A stretch of 64,000 nt of DNA from Paucisalibacillus globulus (GTDB lineage: Bacteria > Bacillota > Bacilli > Bacillales > Amphibacillaceae): contig NZ_LT855392.1 of the NCBI RefSeq assembly GCF_900184735.1, positions 153,848 to 217,847 on the forward strand. The letters run 5' to 3'. How positions within the stretch are numbered: position 1 is the stretch's first letter; every line of letters starts with the position of its first letter. Position numbers and translations under genes: made by a program. Shown here piece by piece: positions 9,149 through 19,810 of the stretch. Below the pieces are notes generated by a model that worked only from the letters and a program-made list of their open reading frames with translations, had not been told where the DNA came from and made no database searches.

Positions 9149-11352
9149 GGGATTGCCCCTTTCCAAAGGTTCACTAACTCCTCAACTTCTTCTGACAAAA
9201 TGATAGTTTCTTGGTTTCGAATGGTTAATTTACCGTCTGCTGTCACGACACCAATTGCAAATGCATCTTCCATAACTTGTTCAAAAGCTTCCTGATGTTT
9301 TGCTTTTACACTGACTAGGAAACGTGATTGTGTTTCACTATATAAAGCAACTGTTGCATCCCCCGCCAACAATACATCGGCACCCAAGGAGGAATCAGCA
9401 AATAAACTTTCTGCTAATGCAACACCTAATCCACCTTCCGCTAAATCATGAGCTGAAGTAACTAACCCTTGTTGAATAGCATGAAGTAATTGCTTCTGTC
9501 GCTTTTTCTCCACCTCTAAATCAATTGATGGCGCTTTACCTTGGTAACTTCCTTCTAATAGATTCTGAAGTTCACTTCCACCAAATTCTGCTTTAGTCTC
9601 TCCAATCAGATAAATTAAGTCTCCAACCTCTTGGAAGAAGCTCGTAGTAATATGGTCTAATGACTCATGTAAACCAACCATTCCGACAATCGGCGTTGGG
9701 AAAATAGCTTTACCTTTTGATTGGTTATATAACGACACATTCCCACTAATCACCGGAGTACCCAACGCCTGGCATGCAGCACTCATACCTTCCACACTTT
9801 TCTCCATCTGCCAGAAAACTTCAGGATTAGTTGGATTTCCAAAGTTCAAGCCATCCGTTAATCCAAGTGGCCTTGCACCAGAACAAATAATATTTCTTGC
9901 TGCCTCTGCTACCGCAATCTTTCCACCAGTTTCTGGATCTAAATAAATATAACGAGAATTACAATCTGTTGTAATAGCAAGAGCCTTATTCGTACCTTTT
10001 ATTCGTACTACAGCAGCATCTGACCCAGGTCCTAATACCGTATTTGTTTGGACCATGGAATCATATTGGTCATAGACCCATTCTTTACTAGCGATAGTTG
10101 GTTGTTGTAATAATTGCTTGAGTACTACGCCATAATTAGCTACCGTTAGTCCTTTATTCCCAATCTTCTGAAACTCCTGGTAATACTTCGCCACTTGTGA
10201 TGGTAAATGATAGACCGGTGCTTCCTCTGCAAGAGCATCAACTGGAATCTCTGCCTTCACTTCGCCATGTTGTGAGATACGGAATACTTTTTCCTCTATG
10301 ACATGCCCAACAGCCACTGCTGAAAGGCCGTACCGTTCAAATACATCAATAATTTCTTGTTCTCTACCCTTTTTTACTACTAAAAGCATACGTTCTTGAG
10401 ATTCAGAAAGCATTAGCTCATAGGCAGTCATATTCTGTTCACGTTGTGGAACTAGATCTAGATTCATATGCATACCTGTTCCAGCTTTACTCGCCATTTC
10501 ACTGGCAGAAGAAGTTAAGCCTGCCGCTCCCATATCTTGCATACCAACAAGCGCATCAGAATGAATAACTTCTAAACAAGCCTCAATTAGTAACTTTTCC
10601 ATGAATGGATCACCAACCTGAACGGCTGGACGGTCCTTGGCTGCATCTTCAGCCAAATCGTCAGATGCAAAGGTTGCACCATGAATACCATCACGACCAG
10701 TTGGTGCACCAGCATAAATAACGGTATTCCCAATCCCAGCTGCTACACCCTTTTGAATATCATCATGATGAATAAGGCCAATACACATCGCATTGACTAA
10801 TGGATTATCTTCATAGGAATCATCGAACTGTACCTCACCACCAACGGTTGGGATTCCAACACAATTCCCATACCCTGCAATTCCATTTACTACTTCTGAA
10901 AATAAATATTTCACACGATCTGTTGTTAAATTACCGAAACGAAGCGAGTTCATTAAAGCAATTGGACGAGCCCCCATAGAAAACACATCACGAATAATTC
11001 CGCCAACACCTGTTGCAGCACCTTGATAAGGTTCTACCGCAGATGGATGGTTATGACTTTCTATTTTAAATACGACCGCTTGGTTATCACCGATATCAAT
11101 AATACCAGCCCCTTCACCAGGACCCTGAAGTACATGGGGTGCTTTTGTGGGGAATTTCTTTAGTAACGGTTTTGATGTCTTATAGCTACAATGCTCCGAC
11201 CACATAACCGAGAAAATACCTGTCTCTGTAAAATTTGGGAGGCGTCCTAAGATTTCTTTCACCATTTCAAATTCTGAATCACTTAGCCCCATCCCTTGAT
11301 AAAGCTTATCTGTTTCGATTTGTTCTGGGCTAATCTCATGCGTTTGTAACAT
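9133..11352 (-). CDS. purL: PurL, phosphoribosylformylglycinamidine synthase large subunit
   Basis: 739 residues, the small-PurL form of Gram-positive bacteria that works with PurQ and PurS. It catalyses ATP-dependent conversion of FGAR to FGAM using ammonia from PurQ. Two tandem AIR-synthase-like halves are visible, with the catalytic-region signature [20 protein letters not shown], then [25 protein letters not shown] near residue 90 and [15 protein letters not shown] in the second half. AGGGAG precedes the ATG. It overlaps the purQ 3' end by 17 bp. Confidence 0.97.
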   Translation of the reverse strand: MLQTHEISPEQIETDKLYQGMGLSDSEFEMVKEILGRLPNFTETGIFSVMWSEHCSYKTSKPLLKKFPTKAPHVLQGPGEGAGIIDIGDNQAVVFKIESHNHPSAVEPYQGAATGVGGIIRDVFSMGARPIALMNSLRFGNLTTDRVKYLFSEVVNGIAGYGNCVGIPTVGGEVQFDDSYEDNPLVNAMCIGLIHHDDIQKGVAAGIGNTVIYAGAPTGRDGIHGATFASDDLAEDAAKDRPAVQVGDPFMEKLLIEACLEVIHSDALVGMQDMGAAGLTSSASEMASKAGTGMHMNLDLVPQREQNMTAYELMLSESQERMLLVVKKGREQEIIDVFERYGLSAVAVGHVIEEKVFRISQHGEVKAEIPVDALAEEAPVYHLPSQVAKYYQEFQKIGNKGLTVANYGVVLKQLLQQPTIASKEWVYDQYDSMVQTNTVLGPGSDAAVVRIKGTNKALAITTDCNSRYIYLDPETGGKIAVAEAARNIICSGARPLGLTDGLNFGNPTNPEVFWQMEKSVEGMSAACQALGTPVISGNVSLYNQSKGKAIFPTPIVGMVGLHESLDHITTSFFQEVGDLIYLIGETKAEFGGSELQNLLEGSYQGKAPSIDLEVEKKRQKQLLHAIQQGLVTSAHDLAEGGLGVALAESLFADSSLGADVLLAGDATVALYSETQSRFLVSVKAKHQEAFEQVMEDAFAIGVVTADGKLTIRNQETIILSEEVEELVNLWKGAIPCLLK

Positions 11353-12022
11353 AATAGGACTCCCTCCAATTTTTCACGATTGATTGGAATAGTATTAGCC
11401 CATCATCACTTCCAAGAACCTTCTCTACAGCACGCTCTGGATGTGGCATCATCCCTAATACATTTCCTTCTTTATTTATAATTCCAGCAATATTTTCTAC
11501 TGATCCATTTGGGTTATTCTGATACGTAAACACGATTTGATTATTCGCCTTCAATTCTTTCAAGGTTTCTTGGTCACAATAGTAATTTCCTTCTCCATGA
11601 GCAATTGGATAACGCACAACTTCCCCTTTTTTATAGCCAGTCGTAAACATCGTTTCATTATTTTCAACGATTAATTCTTCTTGATGGCACATGAAGGATA
11701 GCTTTTTATTCCGCATTAATGCACCTGGAAGCAATCCGGATTCTGTTAATATTTGAAAGCCATTGCATACTCCAAGAACAGGTTTCCCTTCCCGCGCATG
11801 TACCTTCACTTGTTCCATCACATCAGACGTAGCAGCAATTGCACCCGAACGTAGGTAGTCCCCATAGGAAAATCCACCAGGTAACAAGATCCCATCATAG
11901 TTTTCTAGATTGCTATTTTGATACCATACTAAATCTGCTTCTTCCCCAAGTACTTCTTTGGCTGCGTGATACATGTCACGATCACAATTGGAACCTGGAA
12001 AAACAATTACAGCAAATCTCAC
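11336..12022 (-). CDS. purQ: PurQ, FGAM synthase glutaminase subunit
   Basis: 228-residue class I glutamine amidotransferase that supplies ammonia to PurL. The nucleophile is the Cys in [19 protein letters not shown], and the His-Glu pair is in [11 protein letters not shown]. The N terminus [17 protein letters not shown] is typical. Length matches the family. It overlaps purS upstream by 4 bp and purL downstream by 17 bp, in line with a stoichiometric PurS-PurQ-PurL complex. Confidence 0.97.
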   Translation of the reverse strand: MRFAVIVFPGSNCDRDMYHAAKEVLGEEADLVWYQNSNLENYDGILLPGGFSYGDYLRSGAIAATSDVMEQVKVHAREGKPVLGVCNGFQILTESGLLPGALMRNKKLSFMCHQEELIVENNETMFTTGYKKGEVVRYPIAHGEGNYYCDQETLKELKANNQIVFTYQNNPNGSVENIAGIINKEGNVLGMMPHPERAVEKVLGSDDGLILFQSIVKNWRESYYVTNA

Positions 12023-12270
12023 GAGTGAACAACCTCCTCCACATCGAAGTGATAATCCTCGATTACTGGATTAGCAAGCAACTTATCACACATTTCTCGT
12101 ACTCGTTCCTCAAGATTTGGACCATCTTCTACTTGTAGTTCCATGTATTTTCCAACCCTAGCCTGTTGAACCTCGTTAAACCCAAGAACATTCAATGATT
12201 CTTGGATTTGCTTTCCTTGAGGATCAAGTACACCCTGTTTTAATGTAATAAAAACGGTCACTTTTCTCAT
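12019..12270 (-). CDS. purS: PurS, FGAM synthase small subunit
   Basis: 83-residue protein required for assembly of PurL with PurQ in bacteria that have the short PurL. The sequence [26 protein letters not shown] is the family N terminus. It overlaps purC upstream and purQ downstream by 4 bp each (ATGA-type junctions), which points to tight translational coupling. It has no catalytic residues of its own; the family acts as a structural dimer. Confidence 0.96.
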   Translation of the reverse strand: MRKVTVFITLKQGVLDPQGKQIQESLNVLGFNEVQQARVGKYMELQVEDGPNLEERVREMCDKLLANPVIEDYHFDVEEVVHS

Positions 12271-12980
12271 ACCCTTGCCTCCAGTCGGTTTAATAGTTGT
12301 TCATAAACTGTTACTAAGTCACCAGTACCCTGGCGAAATACATCCTTATCCATCTTGGCATTTGTCTCCGAGTCCCATAAACGGCAAGTATCAGGAGAAA
12401 TCTCATCAGATAAAACAATCCTGCCATTCGGCAATCGACCAAATTCAAGTTTAAAATCTACTAATAAAAGATTGCTAGTATAAAAGAATTCACGTAAAAC
12501 AGTGTTAATTTCTAGTGCCATCACTTTTACTTCACGTAATTCCTTTAAGGAAATATCGGTTAAAAGGAGAGCATGATCATCATTAATTAACGGGTCATCT
12601 AATTCATCATTTTTATAAAATAGTTCAATAAGTGCTGGGTTAAAGGGTGTCTTTTCTTTAAACCCTAGGCGCTTTGTGATACTACCTGTAGCTATGTTTC
12701 GAACAACAACCTCTAAGGGGATAATTTTAGTTTCAAGAACCAGTTGTTCTGTTTCACTTAGCCTTTTAATAAAATGACTACGAATTCCACGCTCATGTAA
12801 ATAAGGGAATATCAGGGAAGAGATTTCATTATTTAATCTTCCTTTACCTGGGAAACTTTCTTTTTTCTTTCCGTTAAAAGCGGTTGCGTCATTTTTATAA
12901 GATAAAACTAACTTCTCTGAATCTGTTGATGAACGATAAACCTTCTTCGCCTTTCCCTCATACAATAGCTCTGCCTTCAC
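12267..12980 (-). CDS. purC: PurC, SAICAR synthetase
   Basis: 237 residues. It joins aspartate to CAIR with ATP to form SAICAR. Family sequence is clear: ELLYEGKAKKVY at the N terminus, FPGKGRLNNEISSLIF, and the C-terminal signature VLSDEISPDTCRLWD. A GTG at 12980 was chosen because GAGGTGA lies 5 nt upstream. An upstream in-frame GTG at 12989 would sit inside that ribosome binding site and adds only three residues. The gene begins about 11 bp after purB and overlaps purS by 4 bp. Confidence 0.96.
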   Translation of the reverse strand: MKAELLYEGKAKKVYRSSTDSEKLVLSYKNDATAFNGKKKESFPGKGRLNNEISSLIFPYLHERGIRSHFIKRLSETEQLVLETKIIPLEVVVRNIATGSITKRLGFKEKTPFNPALIELFYKNDELDDPLINDDHALLLTDISLKELREVKVMALEINTVLREFFYTSNLLLVDFKLEFGRLPNGRIVLSDEISPDTCRLWDSETNAKMDKDVFRQGTGDLVTVYEQLLNRLEARV

Positions 12981-12990
12981 GATAATCACC

Positions 12991-14286
12991 TCAGTTTAAG
13001 CCGATGCGTTCAAATATCACATCAACATTTTTTAAATGGTAGGTATAATCAAAGCAATCTTCAATTTCTTCCACTGATAATAATGTAGTGATTCGTTCTT
13101 CTCTTTTCACTAGTTCACTAAAGTGTGTTTCTGTCTCCCATGCTTCCATTGCCCTAGGCTGCACGAGATCATATGCTTCTTCACGACTCATCCCTTTATC
13201 AACTAACGCTAGAAGTACACGTTGCGAAAAAATAACACCATGTGTTTTATCAATATTTCGCTTCATGTTCTCTGGGAATACAGTTAAATTCTTTATGATA
13301 TTCCCAAAACGATTCAACATGTAATTAATCGCAATAGTTGCATCCGGCAATATCACTCGCTCTGCTGAGGAATGGGAGATATCACGTTCATGCCAGAGTG
13401 ATACATTCTCATAAGCTGTCACCATATAGCCGCGGATTACTCTTGCCATCCCAGTCATATTTTCCGAACCAATTGGATTCCGTTTATGCGGCATAGCAGA
13501 TGAACCTTTTTGACCTTTAGCAAAATACTCTTCCACTTCACGGGTTTCTGTTTTTTGTAAGCCGCGAATTTCTGTTGCAAATTTCTCAATGGATGATGCG
13601 ATTAATGCTAACGTAGATACATATGCTGCATGGCGATCACGCTGTAACGTTTGTGTTGACACAGGTGCAGGTGTCAGGCCAAGTCGTTCACAAACAAATT
13701 GTTCTACAAATGGATCAATATTGGCATACGTACCCACTGCACCAGAAAGCTTTCCGAATTCGATTGTTTTAGCAGCTAATTCAAACCGTTCTAAGTTTCG
13801 CTTCATTTCCTCATACCATAATGCAAGTTTTAGTCCAAATGTTGTTGGTTCTGCATGAACACCATGGGTCCTCCCCATCATCACGGTATGTTTATGTTCC
13901 ATTGCTTTATTTTTCAATATTTCAATGAAGGTATGTAAATCTTTTCGAATAATGTTGTTAGCCTGTTTGATCAGATAAGAAAGAGCAGTATCCACGACAT
14001 CTGTTGATGTTAATCCGTAATGAACCCATTTACGTTCCTCACCAAGGGTTTCGGAAACGGCACGAGTGAAAGCTACCACATCATGTCTCGTTTCTTCTTC
14101 AATTTCATAAATTCGATTAATATCAAACGTTGCTTTCTTCCTTAGTTCTTTACTATCCTCTTTTGGGATAACACCGAGTTCACTCCATGCCTCACAAGCA
14201 AGAAGCTCCACCTCAAGCCATGCTTTAAATTTACTTTCTTCCGTCCAAATACTTCCCATTTCTTCTCGTGTATAGCGTTCAATCAC
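12991..14286 (-). CDS. purB: PurB, adenylosuccinate lyase
   Basis: 431-residue member of the fumarase/aspartase superfamily. It acts twice in purine metabolism: SAICAR to AICAR + fumarate, and adenylosuccinate to AMP + fumarate. The superfamily signature is the flexible loop [17 protein letters not shown] near residue 265; other conserved blocks are [14 protein letters not shown] and [15 protein letters not shown] with the catalytic His. Length is standard. It overlaps purK by 4 bp. Confidence 0.97.
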   Translation of the reverse strand: MIERYTREEMGSIWTEESKFKAWLEVELLACEAWSELGVIPKEDSKELRKKATFDINRIYEIEEETRHDVVAFTRAVSETLGEERKWVHYGLTSTDVVDTALSYLIKQANNIIRKDLHTFIEILKNKAMEHKHTVMMGRTHGVHAEPTTFGLKLALWYEEMKRNLERFELAAKTIEFGKLSGAVGTYANIDPFVEQFVCERLGLTPAPVSTQTLQRDRHAAYVSTLALIASSIEKFATEIRGLQKTETREVEEYFAKGQKGSSAMPHKRNPIGSENMTGMARVIRGYMVTAYENVSLWHERDISHSSAERVILPDATIAINYMLNRFGNIIKNLTVFPENMKRNIDKTHGVIFSQRVLLALVDKGMSREEAYDLVQPRAMEAWETETHFSELVKREERITTLLSVEEIEDCFDYTYHLKNVDVIFERIGLN

Positions 14287-15404
14287 TGTTTTGCCTCCTC
14301 AAACTTCTCTATCTGCTCCTGCAGATTCTCTCCAATAAATGTAATATGCCCCATTTTTCGCTTGGTTTTTACTTCATCTTTTCCATATAAGTGGACATAG
14401 CCTTTATTTACTTGTTTCATTGCTTGTAAAGTGGATGTTACGTCTTCGCCTAGAATATTGATCATGGCTGCTGGTTGCAATAGTTCAACTGGAATTAATG
14501 GAAGACCACAAATTGCCCTAATATGTTGAGCAAATTGTGAAATATTACATGCCTCAATTGTGTAATGACCTGAGTTATGAGGACGAGGTGCCATTTCGTT
14601 TATATAGATTCCTTCACCAGTGACAAACATTTCAATGGCGAACGTTCCAACAATATTCATCTTATCTGCCAGTAATCTAGCTGCCTTATAAGCCTTTTCT
14701 TGAACTTCTAGTGATACTCTTGCAGGAACTGTTGTGCGAGATAAAATATGATCTTTATGTTCATTTTCTGCAACCGGGAAAAATTCAATATCGCCAGTTT
14801 GAGTTCGAGTAAATAGCACCGATATTTCTTTATCAAAGGTCAACCAAGACTCGATAATGCAGTGCTTGTTTTTTTCCACAAATTGTATAGCTTCTTGAAT
14901 ATCTAATTCTGATTCTAATTTAAGTTGTCCTTTACCGTCATAGCCACCACGACATGTCTTTATGACAACGGGAAAGGTTACTTCTTTCAGTACTTCTTCA
15001 CATTCTTTACCATTATGAACAATGGCAAAATCGGGAACTGGTAAATCTAGCTCTTTCATAAGCTGTTTCTCCTTTTCTCGATTCTGCGTAATTTCTAATG
15101 CATAGGCACCTTGTGGAAGCTTTCCGAGATTCTCGATGTAACTAGCAGCTTCTAAATCAACATTCTCAAATTCATATGTGATAACATCTGAAACTCTGGA
15201 TAATTCTTGAATAGCATTCAAGTCATCATAGGCTGCTATAATCTGCCCATCTGCTACCTGTGCTGTCGGACAATTGGGTGTTGGATCTAGAACATGAACA
15301 TGATATCCCATGTACTTTGCAGCTATTGCCATCATTCGCCCTAGCTGTCCACCGCCGATAATGCCTAATGTTTGTGTTGGTAGAACTATATTATTGTTTT
15401 GCAA
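14283..15404 (-). CDS. purK: PurK, N5-carboxyaminoimidazole ribonucleotide synthase
   Basis: 373-residue ATP-grasp enzyme. It carboxylates AIR with bicarbonate and ATP to give N5-CAIR, the substrate of PurE. The N-terminal Rossmann-like motif [14 protein letters not shown] and the ATP-grasp segments [16 protein letters not shown] and [19 protein letters not shown] are present. The first 14 bp overlap the purE 3' end. Length is normal. Confidence 0.97.
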   Translation of the reverse strand: MQNNNIVLPTQTLGIIGGGQLGRMMAIAAKYMGYHVHVLDPTPNCPTAQVADGQIIAAYDDLNAIQELSRVSDVITYEFENVDLEAASYIENLGKLPQGAYALEITQNREKEKQLMKELDLPVPDFAIVHNGKECEEVLKEVTFPVVIKTCRGGYDGKGQLKLESELDIQEAIQFVEKNKHCIIESWLTFDKEISVLFTRTQTGDIEFFPVAENEHKDHILSRTTVPARVSLEVQEKAYKAARLLADKMNIVGTFAIEMFVTGEGIYINEMAPRPHNSGHYTIEACNISQFAQHIRAICGLPLIPVELLQPAAMINILGEDVTSTLQAMKQVNKGYVHLYGKDEVKTKRKMGHITFIGENLQEQIEKFEEAKQ

Positions 15405-15882
15405 GTTCTTCCCTCATTTCTCCAACTCTCGCTTTCATTTCCAATCGATAGTTTTCTAGTTTTTGAGCAACTGTATCGTCATGTACTCCAATAATTTGCG
15501 CCGCAAGTATTCCTGCATTTGTTGCCCCAGCTTTCCCAATTGCAACGGTTGCAGTTGGTACTCCACCAGGCATTTGCACTATAGAAAGGAGTGAATCTAA
15601 TCCATTTAAAGTTTTACTCTCAACAGGTACACCTATAACAGGAAGTGTTGTTTGCGAAGCAACCATGCCAGGCAAATGTGCTGCTCCCCCTGCCCCAGCA
15701 ATGATTACTTTTAAGCCTTGTTCCCTTGCTGTCTTTGCATAGGAGAACATCTCATCTGGTGTTCGGTGTGCTGAGATTACATCTTTCTCATAGGTGATGT
15801 TTAATTCATCTAGCACCTTGCATGTATGTCGCATTGTATCCCAATCAGAGATACTCCCCATAATTACACCAACTAAAGCCAT
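15391..15882 (-). CDS. purE: PurE, N5-CAIR mutase
   Basis: 163 residues, first gene of the pur operon. It moves the carboxylate of N5-CAIR to carbon 4 to give CAIR. The class I PurE active-site blocks are present: [21 protein letters not shown] and [14 protein letters not shown]. The start at 15882 was chosen because AGGGGAG lies 8 nt upstream and the protein then starts at [10 protein letters not shown]; an ATG at 15900 precedes the ribosome binding site. Expression is set by two PurR boxes and by the guanine riboswitch upstream. Confidence 0.97.
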   Translation of the reverse strand: MALVGVIMGSISDWDTMRHTCKVLDELNITYEKDVISAHRTPDEMFSYAKTAREQGLKVIIAGAGGAAHLPGMVASQTTLPVIGVPVESKTLNGLDSLLSIVQMPGGVPTATVAIGKAGATNAGILAAQIIGVHDDTVAQKLENYRLEMKARVGEMREELAKQ

Positions 15883-15931
15883 TACCTTAACTCCCCTCAT
15901 ATCCAGTAAATTCTCAATTAAAAATTACCTC

Positions 15932-15984
15932 AAAAAAGGTCTATTCTCCCTCTCTCATTCCTCTGAGAGAAGATGAATAGACCT
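15932..15984 (-). terminator. Riboswitch-controlled leader terminator of the pur operon
   Basis: On the minus strand a 10-bp stem AGGTCTATTC/GAATAGACCT, with further pairing possible inside its loop, is followed by six T residues. It lies between the aptamer and purE, as expected for the expression platform of a guanine OFF switch. Confidence 0.9.
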
Positions 15985-16032
15985 AATAAATTGGTCACCA
16001 AAAAAATCATGATTTAATCAATGATTCATCTT

Positions 16033-16101
16033 CCCTCATAGTCCAGCATTTACGGTGCCGGGTAGAGACTTCAAGGCCATATCCCAAGAAATATATGAGG
16101 G
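16033..16101 (-). ncRNA. Guanine riboswitch aptamer upstream of purE
   Basis: The minus strand has P1 CCCTCAT/ATGAGGG closing the purine aptamer. Conserved segments are GGATATGG, GTCTCTACCCGG, CACCGTAAATG and GGACTATGAGGG. The specificity base in GACTAT is C, which pairs with guanine or hypoxanthine; adenine aptamers have U there. It lies about 150 nt upstream of purE. Confidence 0.96.
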
Positions 16102-16123
16102 TCCGTATTCATTTGTTGGTTTT

Positions 16124-16152
16124 AGCATAACAAAGAATAATTAAGTGGTCAA
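16124..16152 (-). promoter_or_regulatory. Sigma-A promoter of the pur operon
   Basis: The minus strand has -35 TTGACC (16147-16152), a 17-bp spacer and -10 TATGCT (16124-16129). Transcription would start near 16117, about 15 nt before the aptamer. Confidence 0.88.
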
Positions 16153-16153
16153 T

Positions 16154-16199
16154 AAAAATCGAACATTTTATATAACTTCAAATTAATCGTTCGGTTTTA
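16154..16199. promoter_or_regulatory. Paired PurR boxes (PurBox) upstream of the purE promoter
   Basis: Two inverted CGAAC cores are present: CGAACATTT from 16160 and CGTTCGG ending near 16194, in AT-rich surroundings that match the known PurBox (CCGAAC with flanking A/T). The outer edges of the cores span 34 bp (16160-16193). The pair lies directly upstream of the -35, as in B. subtilis, where PurR represses initiation and PRPP relieves it. Confidence 0.85.
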
Positions 16200-16237
16200 T
16201 GCATGTTAATATAAGAAAACGGACATTTAACAATGGT

Positions 16238-16852
16238 TTATTCTGTTTTTGAACCAGAATTGATGTTTTGCTCCACTTTTTCATTAGTACTACCATCAAT
16301 TTTTTTCTTCGGATGAAATAAGCGTCCTTTTTTCACTTGTTTCACCCAGAATCCTCCATGAATTTGTTTTGGTTCATATGAAATGATAAAGGCCTTAGGG
16401 TCTATTGTTTTTATATCTTCATATAATTTCAACTCATATTTTCTCGGTGTCAGAATTTGAATCGCAAGCCTGTCTCCATCCATTCCATAAGCTGACCAAC
16501 TGGTTACCCCATAACCCTTATCACGCAATTGACGTGTAAAACTCAAGTCAGGATTCCCAGATATCACATTAACTGTTATGTAACCAAGTGCTAGCTTTTC
16601 CTCAATCATGGAGCCAACGACAACCCCTATTCCATAACCAAGTGCATAGGCAATCACGTTTTGTATTTCATTCAAGTTGTCTAGTACAAGCCCTAAACCA
16701 AAGATATACACGACTATCTCAAACATACTTACAAAGGCTGCAACATATCTTCGGCCCTTAAGCGTTAATATCATACGAATCGTAAACATCGACACGTAAA
16801 CAACATTGACAAGAAGAATAATAACAACCATGACGAGTGCATTTTCTAACAT
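16238..16852 (-). CDS. yebE: YebE-like DUF2179/DUF5698 membrane protein (UPF0316)
   Basis: 204 residues. Three membrane segments occupy about residues 5-100 ([38 protein letters not shown] and [18 protein letters not shown]). A cytosolic DUF2179 domain follows ([20 protein letters not shown] onward) and a basic tail. The family is found across Bacilli; its function is not known. The start at 16852 has GGAGG 7 nt upstream; an ATG at 16876 lacks a ribosome binding site. B. subtilis has the same gene just upstream of purE, which supports the symbol. Confidence 0.85.
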   Translation of the reverse strand: MLENALVMVVIILLVNVVYVSMFTIRMILTLKGRRYVAAFVSMFEIVVYIFGLGLVLDNLNEIQNVIAYALGYGIGVVVGSMIEEKLALGYITVNVISGNPDLSFTRQLRDKGYGVTSWSAYGMDGDRLAIQILTPRKYELKLYEDIKTIDPKAFIISYEPKQIHGGFWVKQVKKGRLFHPKKKIDGSTNEKVEQNINSGSKTE

Positions 16853-16938
16853 CAATAAACCTCCTTTATAGGGCATACACCCATTAATAGAATTCGCATA
16901 TAGTATGACTATGATACTTATAAAATTGAGGTGTTAAA

Positions 16939-17370
16939 ATGGATCCATTTCAACAAATGTCCGATTGGAAGCGAAATATGGACCACTTCTTTGGTGAACA
17001 GTTTTGGGATCAATTTGAAGGCATCCTTAAGCCAACCATTCCCCAAATTAATCTCTATCAAACGGATAATGAAATTTTGTGTATTGCAAATATACCAGGT
17101 TTAACGGATTTAGAAAAGATTGATATTTATGTAGATTATGCAACATTGGAACTACGTGGTGCAATTGACATTGGTCAAAGTCGTGGTACTGTGGTAAAAG
17201 AGGAAATCTTGCAAGGGGTATTTGAGCGCACGATATCTCTTCCATTCCCCGTTCGGTCGGATAGAATTAAGGCAACATATAATCATGGTTTGTTATATAT
17301 TCAATTACACCGGTTTATTTCAAGTTCCGGTGGAAAAAGCAAGGTATCTGTGGAGCTATTAGAAGAATAA
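16939..17370 (+). CDS. Small heat shock protein, Hsp20/alpha-crystallin family
   Basis: 143 residues. A short N-terminal arm (MDPFQQMSDWKRNMDHFF) precedes an alpha-crystallin domain at about 45-135. LYQTDNEILCIANIPGL starts the domain, and FERTISLPFPVRSDRIKATYNHGLLYIQL carries the usual beta strands and a degenerate A-x-x-x-(n)-G-L motif. It would act as an ATP-independent holdase; spore-coat relatives such as CotP also exist in Bacillus, so a sporulation role is possible. GAGGTG precedes the ATG. It stands alone, divergent from yebE and ending at a terminator. Confidence 0.88.
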   Translation: MDPFQQMSDWKRNMDHFFGEQFWDQFEGILKPTIPQINLYQTDNEILCIANIPGLTDLEKIDIYVDYATLELRGAIDIGQSRGTVVKEEILQGVFERTISLPFPVRSDRIKATYNHGLLYIQLHRFISSSGGKSKVSVELLEE

Positions 17371-17374
17371 AGAT

Positions 17375-17429
17375 TGCCACCTTTTTACCTTTATAATCGA
17401 TTATATTGGTAAGAAGGTGGCATATTTTT
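17375..17429. terminator. Terminator between the Hsp20 gene and the convergent MFS gene
   Basis: TGCCACCTTTTTACC pairs with GGTAAGAAGGTGGCA around a 20-nt loop and is followed by a T-rich tract on the plus strand. The A-rich other end may let it work in both directions. Confidence 0.8.
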
Positions 17430-17458
17430 GAGACTCATACTATTCAAATTTTTTTTAT

Positions 17459-18646
17459 CTATACCTGAGTAGCTTTTCTACCTTTCAAAGGTGCAGGTTG
17501 TTTCCAAAATAATGACAATACTATTCCTAGAGCTAATACAATGGTAGCAAAGTAATACGGGTAATCAATATCGATATCAAATAATACTCCACCTACTATT
17601 GGACCAAAGATATTACCTAAACTAGTAAACATGGAGTTCATTCCCCCAATAAATCCTTGTTCGTTTCCAGCGATATTGGATAGAAATGATGTTACAGCCG
17701 GTCGGAACAAATCAAATCCAACAAAAACAACAAATGTGACTAATAATATGGATAAATAGGATTGAACAACTGTCATCATAAAGACAAGTATTCCTGATAC
17801 TAGTATACTGTACTGGATTAACTTAACTTCTCCTAACATTCTGGTTAACCTGTCGAATAATACCACTTGTGCAACTGCACCAACAATGGCACCACCAGTG
17901 ATAACTATTGCTATATCTCCTGGTGTAAATTGGAACTTATGGTCCACAAATAAACCAAAGAACGAATCAAATGCCGCTAAACCAAATGAGGTAATAAATA
18001 TTAATATAAGTGGAATGAAATATAATGGAGCAAAAATACGCTTTATTCCAACTGGACGTTTTATTAATTCTTCTACCACTTCTTCTTCTACTCGTTTAGG
18101 TTCAGTTAGTAATATAATGGAAAGGATAGCAGCAACTCCACCAAGACCCGCGGCAAAGAAAAATGGGACACGCGTTCCCAACTCTGCTAAAAATCCGCCA
18201 ATTCCTGGACCAATAATAAATCCTGTACTAATAGCAGCAGACATAAAACCTAATGCTTTAGGACGAGTCTCCTTTGTCGTAATATCGACAATAAACGCGG
18301 TGACAGCTGGCATAATGAATGCAGCACTGACTCCACCTAAGATTCTAGAAATAAATAATACTTCGATTTCCTTACCGATTCCAAATAAGAATTCCGAAAA
18401 GCCAAAAATGAATAAACCAATAACTATCATGATCTTTCTTCCAAATTTATCTACGGCTTTCCCTGCAAATGGAGAAGATATTAATTGAGCAATTGCAAAA
18501 GCTGCGGTTAGATTCCCCACTGTTTTTCCGGTAATACCCAGTTCGTTCATTAATGTTGGCATTACTGGAATAATTAATCCAATACCTAAAAAGGCAATAA
18601 ATAAATTCATAAGTAATAACCATAGGGTAACATTATATATTTTCAT
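17459..18646 (-). CDS. MFS multidrug efflux transporter (Bmr/NorA-like)
   Basis: 395 residues with about 12 membrane helices. Motif A is in loop 2-3 (GKAVDKFGRKIMI) and antiporter motif C in helix 5 (GFIIGPGIGGFLAE), which marks drug:H+ antiporters of the Bmr/Blt/NorA group. It would export cationic or amphipathic drugs at the cytoplasmic membrane. AAGGAG lies 9 nt upstream of the ATG. The gene is divergent from a BmrR-like regulator and is preceded by a promoter with a 19-bp spacer and a perfect dyad, so induction by that regulator is very likely. The exact paralog cannot be named. Confidence 0.9.
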   Translation of the reverse strand: MKIYNVTLWLLLMNLFIAFLGIGLIIPVMPTLMNELGITGKTVGNLTAAFAIAQLISSPFAGKAVDKFGRKIMIVIGLFIFGFSEFLFGIGKEIEVLFISRILGGVSAAFIMPAVTAFIVDITTKETRPKALGFMSAAISTGFIIGPGIGGFLAELGTRVPFFFAAGLGGVAAILSIILLTEPKRVEEEVVEELIKRPVGIKRIFAPLYFIPLILIFITSFGLAAFDSFFGLFVDHKFQFTPGDIAIVITGGAIVGAVAQVVLFDRLTRMLGEVKLIQYSILVSGILVFMMTVVQSYLSILLVTFVVFVGFDLFRPAVTSFLSNIAGNEQGFIGGMNSMFTSLGNIFGPIVGGVLFDIDIDYPYYFATIVLALGIVLSLFWKQPAPLKGRKATQV

Positions 18647-18763
18647 TTTTCATTTCTCCTTAAACCCGACTGTAAACATGAAACTAGGATGCCCCTGAGA
18701 AGGTATATTTAAGAAAAGCAACTTGTATATTTCAAGGCAAAATTTATATATTTACAAATAACT

Positions 18764-18794
18764 ATCCTAATGTATATAGTAACTATATAGTCAA
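18764..18794 (-). promoter_or_regulatory. MerR-type promoter of the efflux gene (19-bp spacer and dyad)
   Basis: The minus strand has -35 TTGACT (18789-18794), a 19-bp spacer and -10 TAGGAT (18764-18769). The spacer contains a perfect 17-bp palindrome, TATATAGT-A-ACTATATA, at 18773-18789. An over-long spacer with a central dyad is the hallmark of promoters activated by MerR-family proteins through DNA distortion. Confidence 0.9.
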
Positions 18795-18810
18795 GGGCGG
18801 TGATCTAAAA

Positions 18811-19644
18811 TTGGGCGAGAAAAAAGAGAAATATTTGAGTACTGGGGAATTTGCAAAGCTTTGTAAAGTCAACAAACAGACACTAATTTTTTATGATCAA
18901 ATCGGCCTGTTATCACCCGTTGTTAAAAATGATAAGGGTTATCGATTTTATTCCATTCACCAATTGGAACTATTTAATGTAATTGATGTTCTCAAAGATC
19001 TTGATATGTCCCTAAAAGATATTAAACAATACACGCAAAACAAGTCACCAGAAGGCTTTTTAAAGTTGATGTATAAAAAGAAAGAAGAGATTGCGAAAAA
19101 GCGACAAGAAATAGAAATGAAAGAAAGAATTATTGAGGCAAAAATCGACATAATGGAAGAGGCTTTAAGCACTGATTTCAATCAAATTAGAATAGAGGAA
19201 TTACCAGAGGCAACTCTTTATTTAAGCAGAAACATAGAAAACATTTCAAATGAGGAGTTTGTAGAGGTCGTTTCAGATTTCATTGACCAATTGTATAAGT
19301 TTAATCTTGATTCTGGGTATCCTATTGGTGTTATAACGAAGAGAGAGCAAGTATTAAAAGGTGAGTTTACTAATTATAGCTATTTATATATCGAGCAACC
19401 TAGCCCTAAGGATGGGTATCCGTATTTTCAAGCTGTGAAGGGTGAGTTCCTTATTGGTTATCATGTTGGGGATGATAAAACGATCCACCAAACCTATGAA
19501 CGACTTTTTTTGGAAATGGATCGTTTAAACTTAGTTTTAGGAGATTATGTTTTTGAGGAATATATTTACGATACGATTGTACGAAATGCTGAAGAGGAAT
19601 TTGTAACTAAAATTATGATATCTGTTTCCCATCAATCTAAATAA
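18811..19644 (+). CDS. MerR family transcriptional activator (BmrR-like)
   Basis: 277 residues. The N-terminal MerR winged helix (about 8-75) has YLSTGEFAKLCKVNKQTLIF and YDQIGLLSP..GYRFYS. A coiled-coil dimerisation helix follows at about 85-125 (KKKEEIAKKRQEIEMKERII), and the C-terminal half (about 130-275) is a GyrI-like/BmrR effector domain. Length matches BmrR. It uses a TTG start with a GGTGAT ribosome binding site. It is divergent from the efflux gene, whose promoter has the expected 19-bp spacer, so it most likely activates that gene on binding drugs. Confidence 0.9.
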   Translation: MGEKKEKYLSTGEFAKLCKVNKQTLIFYDQIGLLSPVVKNDKGYRFYSIHQLELFNVIDVLKDLDMSLKDIKQYTQNKSPEGFLKLMYKKKEEIAKKRQEIEMKERIIEAKIDIMEEALSTDFNQIRIEELPEATLYLSRNIENISNEEFVEVVSDFIDQLYKFNLDSGYPIGVITKREQVLKGEFTNYSYLYIEQPSPKDGYPYFQAVKGEFLIGYHVGDDKTIHQTYERLFLEMDRLNLVLGDYVFEEYIYDTIVRNAEEEFVTKIMISVSHQSK

Positions 19645-19683
19645 CCACAGTACTGCATCTTCTATCAGAATGACCATACATAG

Positions 19684-19720
19684 AAAACTCGCACAAGAGA
19701 TTTACTGTACGAGTTTTTTT
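19684..19720 (+). terminator. Terminator after the MerR gene
   Basis: AAAACTCG pairs with CGAGTTTT around an 18-nt loop and is followed by further T residues. It lies 40 bp after the stop codon. Confidence 0.7.
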
Positions 19721-19810
19721 GTATATCATAGGGTTTTTTCCACAGTTTGTTGCTATTTGATAGAAACTGTGGGCAACTAAGTATTATGGATAGAGCAACA
19801 TACCCGCTAC

